From contig JAFQFP010000029.1 in assembly GCA_017398625.1 (NCBI GenBank), positions 1 to 33,295 on the forward strand: a stretch of 33,295 bases of DNA, given 5' to 3'. Under the pieces are notes generated by a model, which saw only the letters and a program-made list of their open reading frames with translations, was not told the origin of the DNA and searched no databases. Positions 1 through 7,498 of this stretch are shown here, one piece after another (positions within the stretch are counted from its first letter, which is position 1; every line of letters begins with the position of its first letter). A program made the translations under genes and the position numbers. Origin of the DNA: Oscillospiraceae bacterium. Lineage in GTDB: Bacteria; Bacillota; Clostridia; Oscillospirales; Oscillospiraceae.

Positions 1-50
1 TTGATACAGAAAGCGGACAGTTGCTTCACCGCACCATTGCGAGGATGTAG

Positions 51-110
51 GTTGTGTACTATGTCCTTACACTGGTGTGTACCATGTTACACTTGACACA
101 ATGACCGCCC
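51..110 (-). repeat. Left-end GTGTA/TACAC repeat, inverted relative to the right end of the window
   Basis: Read on the minus strand this starts GGGCGGTCATTGTGT and continues into two imperfect units of the form GTGTA-N(6-8)-TACAC. The last 48 bases of the window, on the plus strand, start GGGCGGTCAATGTGT and carry the same GTGTA...ACATAGTACACA motif. The two copies therefore face each other across the whole window. I see no gene here. The function is unknown; it is probably an interspersed repeat family. Confidence 0.6.
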
Positions 111-152
111 CTACAAGAGAATTGGTAGATTTCCGGTTTTTTGACAGACTGG

Positions 153-185
153 AAAACCGGAGAAGCGAGATGCTTCTCCGGTTTT
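153..185 (-). terminator. Intrinsic terminator of the branching-enzyme gene
   Basis: A perfect 14-bp stem (153-166 with 172-185) and 5-base loop lie just past the stop codon. The stem ends in AAAA/TTTT, so it can act in both directions. A further CCGGTTTT at 133-140 could pair with 153-160 as an alternative stem. Confidence 0.8.
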
Positions 186-188
186 GAC

Positions 189-2174
189 TTATTTCTGCTT
201 GCGCAGTACCATAGCGGTGCGGCTGGGGATATAGACCCGGATGCCCACCTGACCGTACTCGTCGGTCTCGGTGTGGTAGACATAGGATGTGGACATCCTG
301 TCCTGTCCGCCGAACCGTGCCTCGTCGGTGGTAAGCATCACCTCGTAAGCGCCGGGCTCCTTCACCGGGAAGAAATAATTCTGCTGGGAGCGGTCGGGAT
401 GGAAATTCAAGATCACCACAGCCTTGCCCCGGCGGTATGCCATGACCTTATTGCCATGGTCGATGTTCAGATACTCGATCTTACCGGAGAGCAGCCGTGT
501 CTTCCGTGCGGCAGCTACCATTGCCTTTTCAAAGGCATTGAGGAATTTGAACTTGGTAAAGGGATTGTCTGCCAAGCTCCACTGGCGGCGGCAGTAGTGA
601 TAGCTCCAGCCGTTGCCCTCTCTGGGGAAGTCGATCCATTCGGGATGGCCGAACTCGTTGCCCATGAAGGTCAGATATCCCTCTCCGCCCAGAGTCATGG
701 TCACCAGACGGATCATCTTATGCAGCGCCATGCCCCGGTCGATGACCATATTCTCCCGTCCGCATTCCATACCCTCGTACATTTCCTTGTCGCAGAGACG
801 GAACATGATGGTCTTGTCGCCCACCAGCGCCTGATCGTGGCTTTCGCAGTAGCCGATGACCTTTTCCTTGGGACGGCGGCTGGTCAGCTCTGCCCAGATG
901 TGGCCAATATCCCAGTTTTCATCGGACACTTCCTTGATCAGCTTGATCCACATATCCGGCTCGCCCATAGCAAGACGGTAGTCAAAGCCCACACCGCCAT
1001 CCTCGATGGGCAGACACAAACCGGGCAGTGCGGAGGTATCCTCGGCAATGGTGATGGCGTTAGGATCCACCTGCCGCACCAACTCATTGGCAAGCTGCAG
1101 GTAGGTTACCGCTTCGGTATCGGTGTTCAGCGAGAAATAATCGGGATAACCGTTAAAGCTGACACCCAGACCGTGGTTGTGGTACAGCATGGAGGTAACA
1201 CCGTCAAATCGGAAGCCGTCGAAATGGAACTGGGTCTGCCAATACTTCAGATTAGACAGCAGGTAATGGATGACCTCGTTCTTATTGTAGTTGAAACACT
1301 TGGTGCCCCATGCGGAATGGTCGCCCTTGCCGCCTTCATGGAAGAACTGGTACACCGTGCCGTCAAACTCATTGATGCCCTCACGGGTGTTCTTGGAGGC
1401 ATGGGAGTGGACAACATCCAGTAGCACGGCAATCCCCATTTTATGAGCGGTGTTGATCAGGTCCCGCAGCTCGTCCGGCGTGCCGAAGCGGGAGGAGGAA
1501 GCAAACAGATTTGTGACCTGATAACCGAAGGAAGCATAGTAAGGATGCTCCATGATTGCCATGATCTGAATGGTATTGTAGCCCAGATCCTTGATCCGGG
1601 GCAGCACATTTTCCTTAAACTCGGTATAGGAGCCTACCTTGCCCTCCTCCTGCGCCATGCCGATGTGGCACTCGTAGATATACAGGGTCTTTTGAGGCTT
1701 AAAAGCGCTGTCCGTCCATGCAAAGCCGGGAGACTCATAAATCTCCGCACTCCAGCCGGTGGTCACCGGATCCTGCACCACATAATTGGCGTACAGAGGG
1801 ATCCTGTCCAGCTCCCGGCCGTTATGTACCACGATCGCCATTACCTTCTGACCGTTTTTCAGCGCGTCCTCACCGGGCAGGAAAATCTCGAACACACCGT
1901 TTTCCTTTTTCTCCATAGGGTGCTTATGCCGGTCCCAGCCACAGAAATCGCCGGTAAAATACATTTTTTCCGCTGCCGGAGCCCACTCCCGGTAGACCCA
2001 GCCGCCCTCAATTTTATGGATACCAAAAAACAGGTAGCCGTTGGCAAAGTCCGACAATGTCTGACCGGGCTTCAGCAGCTCTCCTTTTTTCCATTCATAG
2101 TTTTTCATGCGCTGCACAATGTCACGCTCATACTGCTTCAGATTGGGATCGGTTTCAAAGATTTTATAAGCCAT
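189..2174 (-). CDS. glgB: 1,4-alpha-glucan (glycogen) branching enzyme, eukaryotic-like GH13_8 type
   Basis: Transfers alpha-1,4-glucan segments to make alpha-1,6 branches in glycogen; cytoplasmic. About 661 aa. An N-terminal CBM48-like domain (roughly residues 45-135) precedes a GH13 barrel. The barrel carries DGFRFDGVTSM (nucleophile Asp near 323), AEDTS (acid/base Glu near 376) and ESHDQALVGDK (Asp near 446). The motifs RFDGVTSMLYHNHG, GFDYRLAMGEPD and GNEFGHPEWIDFPREGNGWS match plant, animal and fungal enzymes better than E. coli GlgB. Start: an ATG at 2210 exists, but the best promoter puts transcription start near 2204, and AGAAAGG lies 9 nt before the ATG at 2174, so the shorter form is chosen. 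No other glycogen genes are adjacent. Annotators may equally write 'alpha-amylase family protein'. Confidence 0.9.
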   Translation of the reverse strand: MAYKIFETDPNLKQYERDIVQRMKNYEWKKGELLKPGQTLSDFANGYLFFGIHKIEGGWVYREWAPAAEKMYFTGDFCGWDRHKHPMEKKENGVFEIFLPGEDALKNGQKVMAIVVHNGRELDRIPLYANYVVQDPVTTGWSAEIYESPGFAWTDSAFKPQKTLYIYECHIGMAQEEGKVGSYTEFKENVLPRIKDLGYNTIQIMAIMEHPYYASFGYQVTNLFASSSRFGTPDELRDLINTAHKMGIAVLLDVVHSHASKNTREGINEFDGTVYQFFHEGGKGDHSAWGTKCFNYNKNEVIHYLLSNLKYWQTQFHFDGFRFDGVTSMLYHNHGLGVSFNGYPDYFSLNTDTEAVTYLQLANELVRQVDPNAITIAEDTSALPGLCLPIEDGGVGFDYRLAMGEPDMWIKLIKEVSDENWDIGHIWAELTSRRPKEKVIGYCESHDQALVGDKTIMFRLCDKEMYEGMECGRENMVIDRGMALHKMIRLVTMTLGGEGYLTFMGNEFGHPEWIDFPREGNGWSYHYCRRQWSLADNPFTKFKFLNAFEKAMVAAARKTRLLSGKIEYLNIDHGNKVMAYRRGKAVVILNFHPDRSQQNYFFPVKEPGAYEVMLTTDEARFGGQDRMSTSYVYHTETDEYGQVGIRVYIPSRTAMVLRKQK

Positions 2175-2210
2175 ATCCATCATCCTTTCTTCATTGGTAG
2201 CTATACTCAT

Positions 2211-2239
2211 ATTTTATCTTGATTCTAAACTTTCGTCAA
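2211..2239 (-). promoter_or_regulatory. Sigma-A promoter of the branching-enzyme gene
   Basis: On the minus strand TTGACG (2239-2234), 17-nt spacer, TAAAAT (2216-2211). It predicts a leader of about 30 nt before the ATG at 2174 and rules against the longer start at 2210. Confidence 0.7.
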
Positions 2240-2268
2240 TGACTTGTCGGATATTTTTTGTGCATCTA

Positions 2269-2298
2269 TTGCAAAAGGGCAATTTCCTGCGCTATAAT
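2269..2298 (+). promoter_or_regulatory. Sigma-A promoter of the 74-aa protein gene
   Basis: TTGCAA (2269-2274), 18-nt spacer, TATAAT (2293-2298); about 32 nt from the -10 box to the ATG. Confidence 0.7.
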
Positions 2299-2329
2299 AG
2301 GCATGACCCTAATCAAAGGAGGAAACGAC

Positions 2330-2554
2330 ATGGATATCAAAGAAAAAATCGAAGAGCTGGTGGAAAAGATCAAGTCTGACGACGGTCTTCTTGCCAAGTT
2401 CAAGGCTGACCCCATCAAGGTCATCGAGGAGTTGGTAGGCGTTGACCTGCCCGACGAGAAGCTGGAAGCTCTGGCGGACGGCATCAAGGCAAAGATCAGC
2501 ATGGATAAGCTCGGTGATGCTCTTGGCGGTCTGAAGGGTCTGTTCGGCAAGTAA
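2330..2554 (+). CDS. Small helical protein of unknown function, 74 aa
   Basis: I do not recognise a defined function. The start ATG at 2330 follows an excellent ribosome-binding site (AAAGGAGGAAA) and a near-consensus promoter, so this is a real, probably well-expressed gene standing alone. The protein is almost entirely predicted helix, lysine- and glutamate-rich, with a central LLAKFKADPIKVIEELVG segment followed by VDLPDEKLEAL, and ends in a glycine/leucine-rich amphipathic tail (GDALGGLKGLFGK). The 'LxxFKxDPxxxxxxLxGxxLxxExLxAL' layout faintly recalls Nif11-type leader peptides. There is no double-Gly cleavage site followed by a core peptide, and no modification enzyme nearby. No signal peptide or cysteines. 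It is read away from the branching enzyme and ends at a palindromic repeat with a T-tract. Confidence 0.8.
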   Translation: MDIKEKIEELVEKIKSDDGLLAKFKADPIKVIEELVGVDLPDEKLEALADGIKAKISMDKLGDALGGLKGLFGK

Positions 2555-2578
2555 AAATAAACCCCCGTTCTACAACGC

Positions 2579-2715
2579 AATGTCATTCAGTTCACAGGAA
2601 CTGTCATTCCGAAGCCGCGCAGCGGCTGTGGGAACCCGTTACCGAAAGGGTATAACGGATTGCCGCGTCGCTTCGCTCCCCGCAATGACACCCTAACTGA
2701 ATGACATTGTTTTTT
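2579..2715. repeat. 130-bp palindromic interspersed repeat (copy A)
   Basis: A 14-bp perfect inverted repeat AATGTCATTCAGTT (2579-2592) and AACTGAATGACATT (2695-2708) encloses an 89-bp core (2602-2690). The core runs from TGTCATTCCGAAGCC to CGCAATGACA and has internal palindromes. A run of seven T follows at 2710-2716, so the element could also terminate the 74-aa gene. A related core lies at 22856-22938 in the opposite orientation. No coding content is credible. Confidence 0.75.
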
Positions 2716-2729
2716 TACGAGGGCTATTT

Positions 2730-3143
2730 TTATGTCTTTTTGATAAACTTTTCTCCGCACTTGGGGCAAGTGATCGAAATTTTCCCTTTTCCCTTGGGTA
2801 CTCTAACTCCCTGCCGGCACTTAGGGCACTCAAAATAACGGTGATCCCGATCCTTCAGCTTGTCCAGAAAGATCAGAAACCGGCGGTTTTCCTGATAGCG
2901 CTTGTAGGTGTTACGGGACAATGTGCGGAAAATCGCCCAGAACATCAGCCCGTAGGACAGCAGTGTCAGCAGCAGGTTCAGCAAAGGTACACGGATAAAC
3001 ATACAGATCAGACAAACGATGACACCTGCGCCCAAAATATACATATTCAGTTTATCTGTGCCGTAGCGGCCGGTCATAAAGCTGCGTAGCCCGGAGACGA
3101 TGGACGATCCCAGCTTGCGGAAAAAATTACCGATGGCGTTCAT
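2730..3143 (-). CDS. Membrane protein with C-terminal zinc ribbon, function unknown
   Basis: 137 aa. A basic N-terminus (FFRKLG...) is followed by two closely spaced hydrophobic segments at about residues 33-50 and 53-72. A basic, helix-prone linker follows (residues 75-103), then a C-terminal zinc ribbon with Cys106-Pro-Lys-Cys109 and Cys126-Pro-Lys-Cys129. By the positive-inside rule the ribbon should be cytoplasmic. The gene reads away from dnaA and its promoter lies in the shared 278-bp interval; GGTGGG precedes the ATG. I recognise no named family. The ribbon could bind nucleic acid or protein, but nothing in the sequence decides this. A second membrane zinc-ribbon protein sits beside parS at 30041-30391, with the domains in the opposite order. 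Confidence 0.8.
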   Translation of the reverse strand: MNAIGNFFRKLGSSIVSGLRSFMTGRYGTDKLNMYILGAGVIVCLICMFIRVPLLNLLLTLLSYGLMFWAIFRTLSRNTYKRYQENRRFLIFLDKLKDRDHRYFECPKCRQGVRVPKGKGKISITCPKCGEKFIKKT

Positions 3144-3175
3144 GGATACCCACCTTGATCAATAGGATTTGCTAT

Positions 3176-3204
3176 ATTATATTCCGCTTTTGCGGCATTT
3201 TCAA
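3176..3204 (-). promoter_or_regulatory. Sigma-A promoter of the membrane zinc-ribbon gene
   Basis: On the minus strand TTGAAA (3204-3199), exactly 17 nt, TATAAT (3181-3176). The spacer contains a small CCGC-aaaa-GCGG palindrome. Confidence 0.7.
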
Positions 3205-3267
3205 CACACAGGCCGATTTGTTAACGGAATGTTTGCAAATCACGGCTTCCAGTAAAGCATTTTGCCG

Positions 3268-3297
3268 AAAAAACCGTTGGAAATCCAAGGTTTTTTT
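3268..3297. other. A/T-tract hairpin upstream of dnaA, possible weak bidirectional terminator
   Basis: AAAAAACC-g-TTGG, loop AAAT, then CCAAGGTTTTTT: a stem of about 12 bp with one bulged G, followed by T residues on either strand. It lies between the two divergent promoters and could insulate dnaA. Confidence 0.4.
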
Positions 3298-3321
3298 GCC
3301 TTTGGAAAACGCAAAATCTCC

Positions 3322-3365
3322 TTGTTTTTTCAAGGAAAATATGATAAAATTTAGGGTGATATAAT
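3322..3365 (+). promoter_or_regulatory. Two overlapping dnaA promoters
   Basis: P1: TTGTTT (3322-3327), 17 nt, TAAAAT (3345-3350) with an extended TGA before it. P2: an extended -10 box TGATATAAT with the hexamer at 3360-3365 and no good -35. The P1 -35 box lies inside a CCTTG-T6-CAAGG palindrome (3320-3335). Confidence 0.6.
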
Positions 3366-3421
3366 ATGCTTATTTTTGCCGATCTTCATCGGCTCAAAAA
3401 GACAGAAAGGAGCCGTAAATT

Positions 3422-4735
3422 ATGTATTCCTCCGCCTATGTTTGGGCAAAGGTGCTCAATCACATGGAAGACCGTTTGGGTGCTGTTACCGTATCCGCAT
3501 GGTTCGATGACGCAGAGGTCGTAGAGCTGAACGAGGAGCATCTGATCCTGTATTCCTCCTCTGATTTTCGCCGGGAAATCATCCGCCGCCGCTGCACCGA
3601 CTATATTCAAGACGCGCTGAAAGAGATCTTCTCTTCCGATGCCAAGCTCATCGTTTTCGGTGATGACGAGCTGAACGCCTACAAGTCCAAGGGGAAGGGC
3701 AACACCTCCATGGACTTTAATCCCCAGTTCTCCTTTGACAACTTCGTGGTTGGCAACTCCAACCGCTTTGCCCACGGCGCTGCTATTGCTGTGACCAACA
3801 CTCCCGGTCAAGTCTATAACCCCCTATTTATCTACGGCCCCGCCGGAGTGGGTAAGACCCACCTGCTGTACGCCATCGCCAACGGCATCCGCAAAAAGAA
3901 TCCCGATGCCAACATCGTGTATATCAAAGGTGACCAGTTCACCATTGAGCTGATCGCTGCCATCCAGAGCGGTAAAAATATCGAATTCCGCAGCAAGTAC
4001 CGGGAGGCAGATCTTTTCCTCATCGATGATATTCAGTTTATCGCCGGTAAGGAATCTACCCAGGAGGAATTCTTCCATACCTTTAACAAGCTCTACGAGG
4101 AGCATAAGCAGATCGTGATGACCTCCGACCGGAAGCCCAGCGATATGCTGACGCTGGAGGATCGGCTGAAGACCCGTTTTGAATGGGGTCTGATCGCGGA
4201 TATCCAACCCCCGGACTATGAGACCAGAATGGCGATCATTAAAAACAAAGCCCTTTCTCTGGGTCTGGAGCTCAGCGACGATGTCTGCGACTATATTGCC
4301 GCCAATGTGACCAATAATGTGCGGCAGCTGGAGGGTACGGTCAAAAAGATCCTTGCCTACCGGGATCTGAACGATATGCCGCTGGATCTGCCCCATATCT
4401 CCCGCGCCATCGACGATATGTTCAAATCCGAGGGCAACGCCCTGCCCACCCCCAGCCTGATCATCAGTCAAGTCTGCAAATTCTATTCCATTGACGAGAC
4501 CGTGATTCGGGGCACGCTGAAAAACAAGGGCACCACGGAAGCAAGACAGACCGCCATCTATCTGATCCGGAAGCTGACCAACCTCAGCCTGCCGGACATC
4601 GGCAAGGAATTCGGCAGAGACCACTCCACTATTCTCTATGCCATCCGTAAGGTGGAGATGGAGCTGAAAAAAGGCAATGAAAGCCTACAGAACAATATTC
4701 GCGACATTACCGCCAATATCAACTCCTGTCTTTGA
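3422..4735 (+). CDS. dnaA: Chromosomal replication initiator protein DnaA
   Basis: Binds DnaA boxes at oriC, forms an ATP-dependent filament and opens the duplex. 437 aa, normal length. Domain I covers about the first 75 residues, a short linker follows, and the AAA+ domain starts at FDNFVVGNSNRFAH. Walker A is GPAGVGKT (139-146) and Walker B FLIDDIQF (about 199-206). The C-terminal DNA-binding domain IV carries the family signature GRDHSTILYAIRKVE (about 398-412). The ATG at 3422 follows GAAAGGAG. The gene is followed by 243 bp rich in DnaA-box-like sequences and then dnaN, the classical Gram-positive arrangement. Autoregulation by DnaA is known in the family, but no good DnaA box lies in the upstream interval. 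Confidence 0.99.
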   Translation: MYSSAYVWAKVLNHMEDRLGAVTVSAWFDDAEVVELNEEHLILYSSSDFRREIIRRRCTDYIQDALKEIFSSDAKLIVFGDDELNAYKSKGKGNTSMDFNPQFSFDNFVVGNSNRFAHGAAIAVTNTPGQVYNPLFIYGPAGVGKTHLLYAIANGIRKKNPDANIVYIKGDQFTIELIAAIQSGKNIEFRSKYREADLFLIDDIQFIAGKESTQEEFFHTFNKLYEEHKQIVMTSDRKPSDMLTLEDRLKTRFEWGLIADIQPPDYETRMAIIKNKALSLGLELSDDVCDYIAANVTNNVRQLEGTVKKILAYRDLNDMPLDLPHISRAIDDMFKSEGNALPTPSLIISQVCKFYSIDETVIRGTLKNKGTTEARQTAIYLIRKLTNLSLPDIGKEFGRDHSTILYAIRKVEMELKKGNESLQNNIRDITANINSCL

Positions 4736-4978
4736 TTTTCTCCACAACCGGCTGTGGAAATTGCATAAACAACCTGTTGAGAAATTTAGCCGTGAATTAT
4801 CTAAACAGTCCCTGTGGAAAAATCTCCTTTTCTTCACATTTCCCTGTGGAGAAAAATCCCTTGCGGCTCTAAGAAAAAACCGGGTTTTCCACATAAATTT
4901 CCTCTATAACAACTATTACTATCTAAAGATCTCATTTATATATATCTTTACTATTCTTTTAGAAACGAGGTACAAATT
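4736..4978. other. oriC: Probable replication origin oriC (dnaA-dnaN intergenic)
   Basis: Four 9-mers with one mismatch to TTATCCACA are visible: 4738-4746 (plus), 4813-4821 (minus), 4845-4853 (minus) and 4885-4893 (plus). Two weaker ones lie at 4753-4761 (minus) and 4830-4838 (plus). The first two form an inverted pair (CCACA-accggc-TGTGG). Downstream of the last box, 4894-4965 is strongly A+T-rich (TTTATATATATC), suitable as the unwinding element. No perfect consensus box is present. Genes on both sides mostly read outward, as expected for an origin. Confidence 0.85.
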
Positions 4979-6088
4979 ATGCGTTTTACCTGTGAAAAAA
5001 GTATGCTGGTCACCGGATTGAATATCACCGGCCGTACCGTAGCCCAGAAAAGCAGCCTCAGTGTCATCGAAGGCATTCTCTGCCAAGCAGGCGACGGTCT
5101 TCGGCTCACCGGCTATAACATGGAAACTGCCATTTCCTACCAGATCGACGCGGAGATCACCGATCCCGGTGCCTGCGTCCTGCCTTCTAAGCTGTTTGGC
5201 GATATTATCCGCCGTCTGCCGGAGGGTCCTGTGACTGTGGTGGTGGATGAAAACTATAAGGTATCCATCCGGGCAGGCTATGCTTCCTTTACGATCTCTG
5301 CCGAATCCGCAGCGGATTATCCCGAGCTGCCCGATGTGGGCACCGGTAGAAGCATTTATATCCCCCAGAGCGCGCTGAAGGAGCTGATCTCCGGCACCAT
5401 CTTCGCCGTTTCCGAGAATCAAGCCCGTCCCATCCACACCGGCGTTAAGTTTGAGGTGGAGGAAGGCGGCATTTCCGCCATCGCGGTGGACGGCTTCCGT
5501 TTGGCACGGCGCACTTGGAAAAGTGACGATGCCATTGCCGGAAATATGTCCTTTGTGGTGCCCTCTCACGGTCTGAAGGAAGTGGAAAAGATCCTTTCCG
5601 ACAACGGCGAGGATGCTTCCTTTGTTCTGGGTCAGAAGCATATTCTCTTCCAGATCGGTACTGCGACTTTGATCTGCCGTTTGCTGGAGGGCGATTTTCT
5701 GGATTGGCGCCGTGTGGTGCCCACCAACTGCCCTGTCAAGCTCACAGCCCATGTCTGTGATCTGGCTGCATCCATTGAACGCGTAGGTCTGATCGTCTCC
5801 GAAAAGTACAAGAGCCCTGTTCGCTGTGTGTTCTCGAATCAGGTGCTTCTGCTGCGGACAAACACCACCATTGGCGCAGCCGAGGATCGCTGCACCATCG
5901 CTGGCGACGGCAAGGAGCTGGAGATCGGCTTCAATGTCCGCTATTTGGCGGATGCCCTGCGTGCCATTCCTTCTGAGGAAGTGGTGCTGGAGCTGACCAA
6001 CGGCTTGAGCCCCATCGTGCTGACCCCCGCGGACGATAAGTATGACTTCTCCTACATGGTGCTGCCTGTGCGCATCAAGACAAACTGA
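4979..6088 (+). CDS. dnaN: DNA polymerase III beta subunit (sliding clamp)
   Basis: Dimeric ring that tethers the replicative polymerase and recruits repair factors. 369 aa, the usual length for three repeated clamp domains. The N-terminus MRFTCEKSMLVTGLNITGRTV and the C-terminus YMVLPVRI fit the family; the C-terminal strand lines the ring's peptide-binding pocket. The start is preceded by a modest GAGG. The next gene, for the S4 protein, begins only 9 bp after the stop, so the two are probably co-transcribed. The promoter must lie in the origin interval or upstream of dnaA; I could not assign one with confidence. Confidence 0.98.
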   Translation: MRFTCEKSMLVTGLNITGRTVAQKSSLSVIEGILCQAGDGLRLTGYNMETAISYQIDAEITDPGACVLPSKLFGDIIRRLPEGPVTVVVDENYKVSIRAGYASFTISAESAADYPELPDVGTGRSIYIPQSALKELISGTIFAVSENQARPIHTGVKFEVEEGGISAIAVDGFRLARRTWKSDDAIAGNMSFVVPSHGLKEVEKILSDNGEDASFVLGQKHILFQIGTATLICRLLEGDFLDWRRVVPTNCPVKLTAHVCDLAASIERVGLIVSEKYKSPVRCVFSNQVLLLRTNTTIGAAEDRCTIAGDGKELEIGFNVRYLADALRAIPSEEVVLELTNGLSPIVLTPADDKYDFSYMVLPVRIKTN

Positions 6089-6097
6089 GGAAGCGCC

Positions 6098-6355
6098 ATG
6101 AAAGTTACCGTTAAGAAGAAAACCCCCGATGCTGCCATCCCTGTTGTGATCGGCACCGAGTTTATCAAGCTGGAATCTGCCATGAAGCTGGCAAACATCA
6201 TGCCTTCCGGCGGCAGCGCCAAAATGGTGATCCAAGATTCTCTGGTGGAGGTCAACGGTGAGATCTGCACCATGCGGGGAAAAAAGCTCTACCCCGGTGA
6301 CCGGTTCACCTTTGAGGGGCAGACCTATCTGATTACGATCCATGCAGCTCAATGA
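6098..6355 (+). CDS. yaaA: S4-domain RNA-binding protein of the YaaA/RlbA type
   Basis: 85 aa. A short N-terminal strand region (MKVTVKKKTP) is followed by a single S4-like domain: FIKLESAMKLANIMPSGGSAK, then DSLVEVNGEICTMRGKKLYPGD. This is the standard alpha-L RNA-binding fold, with the usual 'V-N-G-E-x-x-x-x-R-x-K-L-x-x-G-D' signature. The family always sits between dnaN and recF in Bacillota, and here it overlaps recF by 14 bp, suggesting translational coupling. Its role is not well established; related S4 proteins bind rRNA or ribosomal particles. GAGG lies upstream of the ATG. Confidence 0.93.
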   Translation: MKVTVKKKTPDAAIPVVIGTEFIKLESAMKLANIMPSGGSAKMVIQDSLVEVNGEICTMRGKKLYPGDRFTFEGQTYLITIHAAQ

Positions 6356-7442
6356 TCTTTTTTTGCGGGATTTCCGCAATTATGAAGACTTGGCACTCTC
6401 TTTTGATCCCGGTGTAAACCTGATCGTGGGAGACAATGCGCAAGGAAAGACCAATCTGCTGGAAGCCATCTCCTATCTCGGTTCCGGAAAGAGCTTCCGG
6501 GCATTCAAAACCGGGGAAATGGTTCGCTTCGGTGCGGATCATGCCGATATCCGGGGAAATGTCTATTCTCAAGAGCGGGAGCAGGAGCTGCGGTTTGTGC
6601 TGTTCGCAGGTAGCCGCCCCCGGCAGCTCTGGCGCAACGGTTCCAAGAAAAAGACCACCGGAGAGATATCCGGGGTGCTGCAGACTGTGCTGTTCTGCCC
6701 GGAGGATCTTATGGTGCTGAAAACCGGCGCTTCCGCCCGCCGTCGTCTGGGTGACAGCGCTCTGTGCCAGCTAAGACCTAACTACGAGGCGGCGCTGGCG
6801 GAGTACGGTAGGGTCTTGGAGCAGAAAAGCAGGATATTAAAGGATCGCTATGAAAATCCTGCCCTGCTGGAGATCTTGCCGGAGTACAATGCCCGGCTAT
6901 GCCAAGTTGGCGCGCTGCTGATCTCCTACCGTGCCCGGTTTTATGATGGGCTGGAGAAGGCAGCAAAGACCTACCATGACCATTTTTCCGGCGGTGCGGA
7001 GGAATTTTCCCTCACTTACCGCACGGTGAGTACTGTGACAGACCCCTTTGCCCCGGTATCTGAGCTTCAGCAGCGGCTTTTGGAGCATTTGGATGCCCAT
7101 TACCGGGCAGAGCTGGAAAGCGGCCAATGCCTCACCGGCCCACATAAGGATGATTTCAGCGTGAGCCTGTCCGGCATCGATCTGAAAGCCTATGGCTCAC
7201 AGGGACAGACCCGGACGGCAGCCATCAGCCTAAAGCTGGCACAGCGGGAGCTGATGGGCAGAGAATCCGGGGAAACGCCGGTGCTGCTGCTGGACGATGT
7301 GCTTTCTGAGCTGGATCCCGGACGGCAGGATTTTGTTCTGAATCAGATATCTCAGGGGCAGGTGTTCATCACCTGCTGCGAAAGCGGAAGATTTACCAAG
7401 CTTGGAAAGACGATCCAGATACAAGCAGGAAAGAGTATATAA
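6342..7442 (+). CDS. recF: DNA replication and repair protein RecF
   Basis: SMC-like ATPase that, with RecO and RecR, loads RecA at gaps and helps restart forks. 366 aa, normal length. It opens with LNDLFLRDFRNYEDLALSFDPG. Walker A is GDNAQGKT (30-37), the ABC signature region lies near SQGQTRTAAISLKLA, and Walker B with the D-loop is VLLLDDVLSELD (about 314-325). Its start lies inside the S4-protein gene, a coupling seen across Bacillota. A 56-bp gap before gyrB holds a small CCTCC-ttgatt-GGAGG hairpin without a T-tract, so transcription probably continues into gyrB. Confidence 0.98.
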   Translation: MQLNDLFLRDFRNYEDLALSFDPGVNLIVGDNAQGKTNLLEAISYLGSGKSFRAFKTGEMVRFGADHADIRGNVYSQEREQELRFVLFAGSRPRQLWRNGSKKKTTGEISGVLQTVLFCPEDLMVLKTGASARRRLGDSALCQLRPNYEAALAEYGRVLEQKSRILKDRYENPALLEILPEYNARLCQVGALLISYRARFYDGLEKAAKTYHDHFSGGAEEFSLTYRTVSTVTDPFAPVSELQQRLLEHLDAHYRAELESGQCLTGPHKDDFSVSLSGIDLKAYGSQGQTRTAAISLKLAQRELMGRESGETPVLLLDDVLSELDPGRQDFVLNQISQGQVFITCCESGRFTKLGKTIQIQAGKSI

Positions 7443-7498
7443 ATCAGCACCTCCTTGATTGGAGGAAATGCTGTATCCTATCATTAGGAGGACGATTC

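Noticed and set aside
141-1424. Long plus-strand reading frame antisense to the branching enzyme
   Set aside because: It has no ribosome-binding site and no recognisable family, and its composition is that of the complement of a clear GH13 gene. The same applies to the long antisense frames opposite dnaN, the decarboxylase genes, pckA and guaB.
2587-2769. Small minus-strand frame containing RGAKRRGNP
   Set aside because: This peptide is the typical artificial translation of the TGTCATTCCG...GTGGGAA...CAATGACA repeat; it has no start signals.
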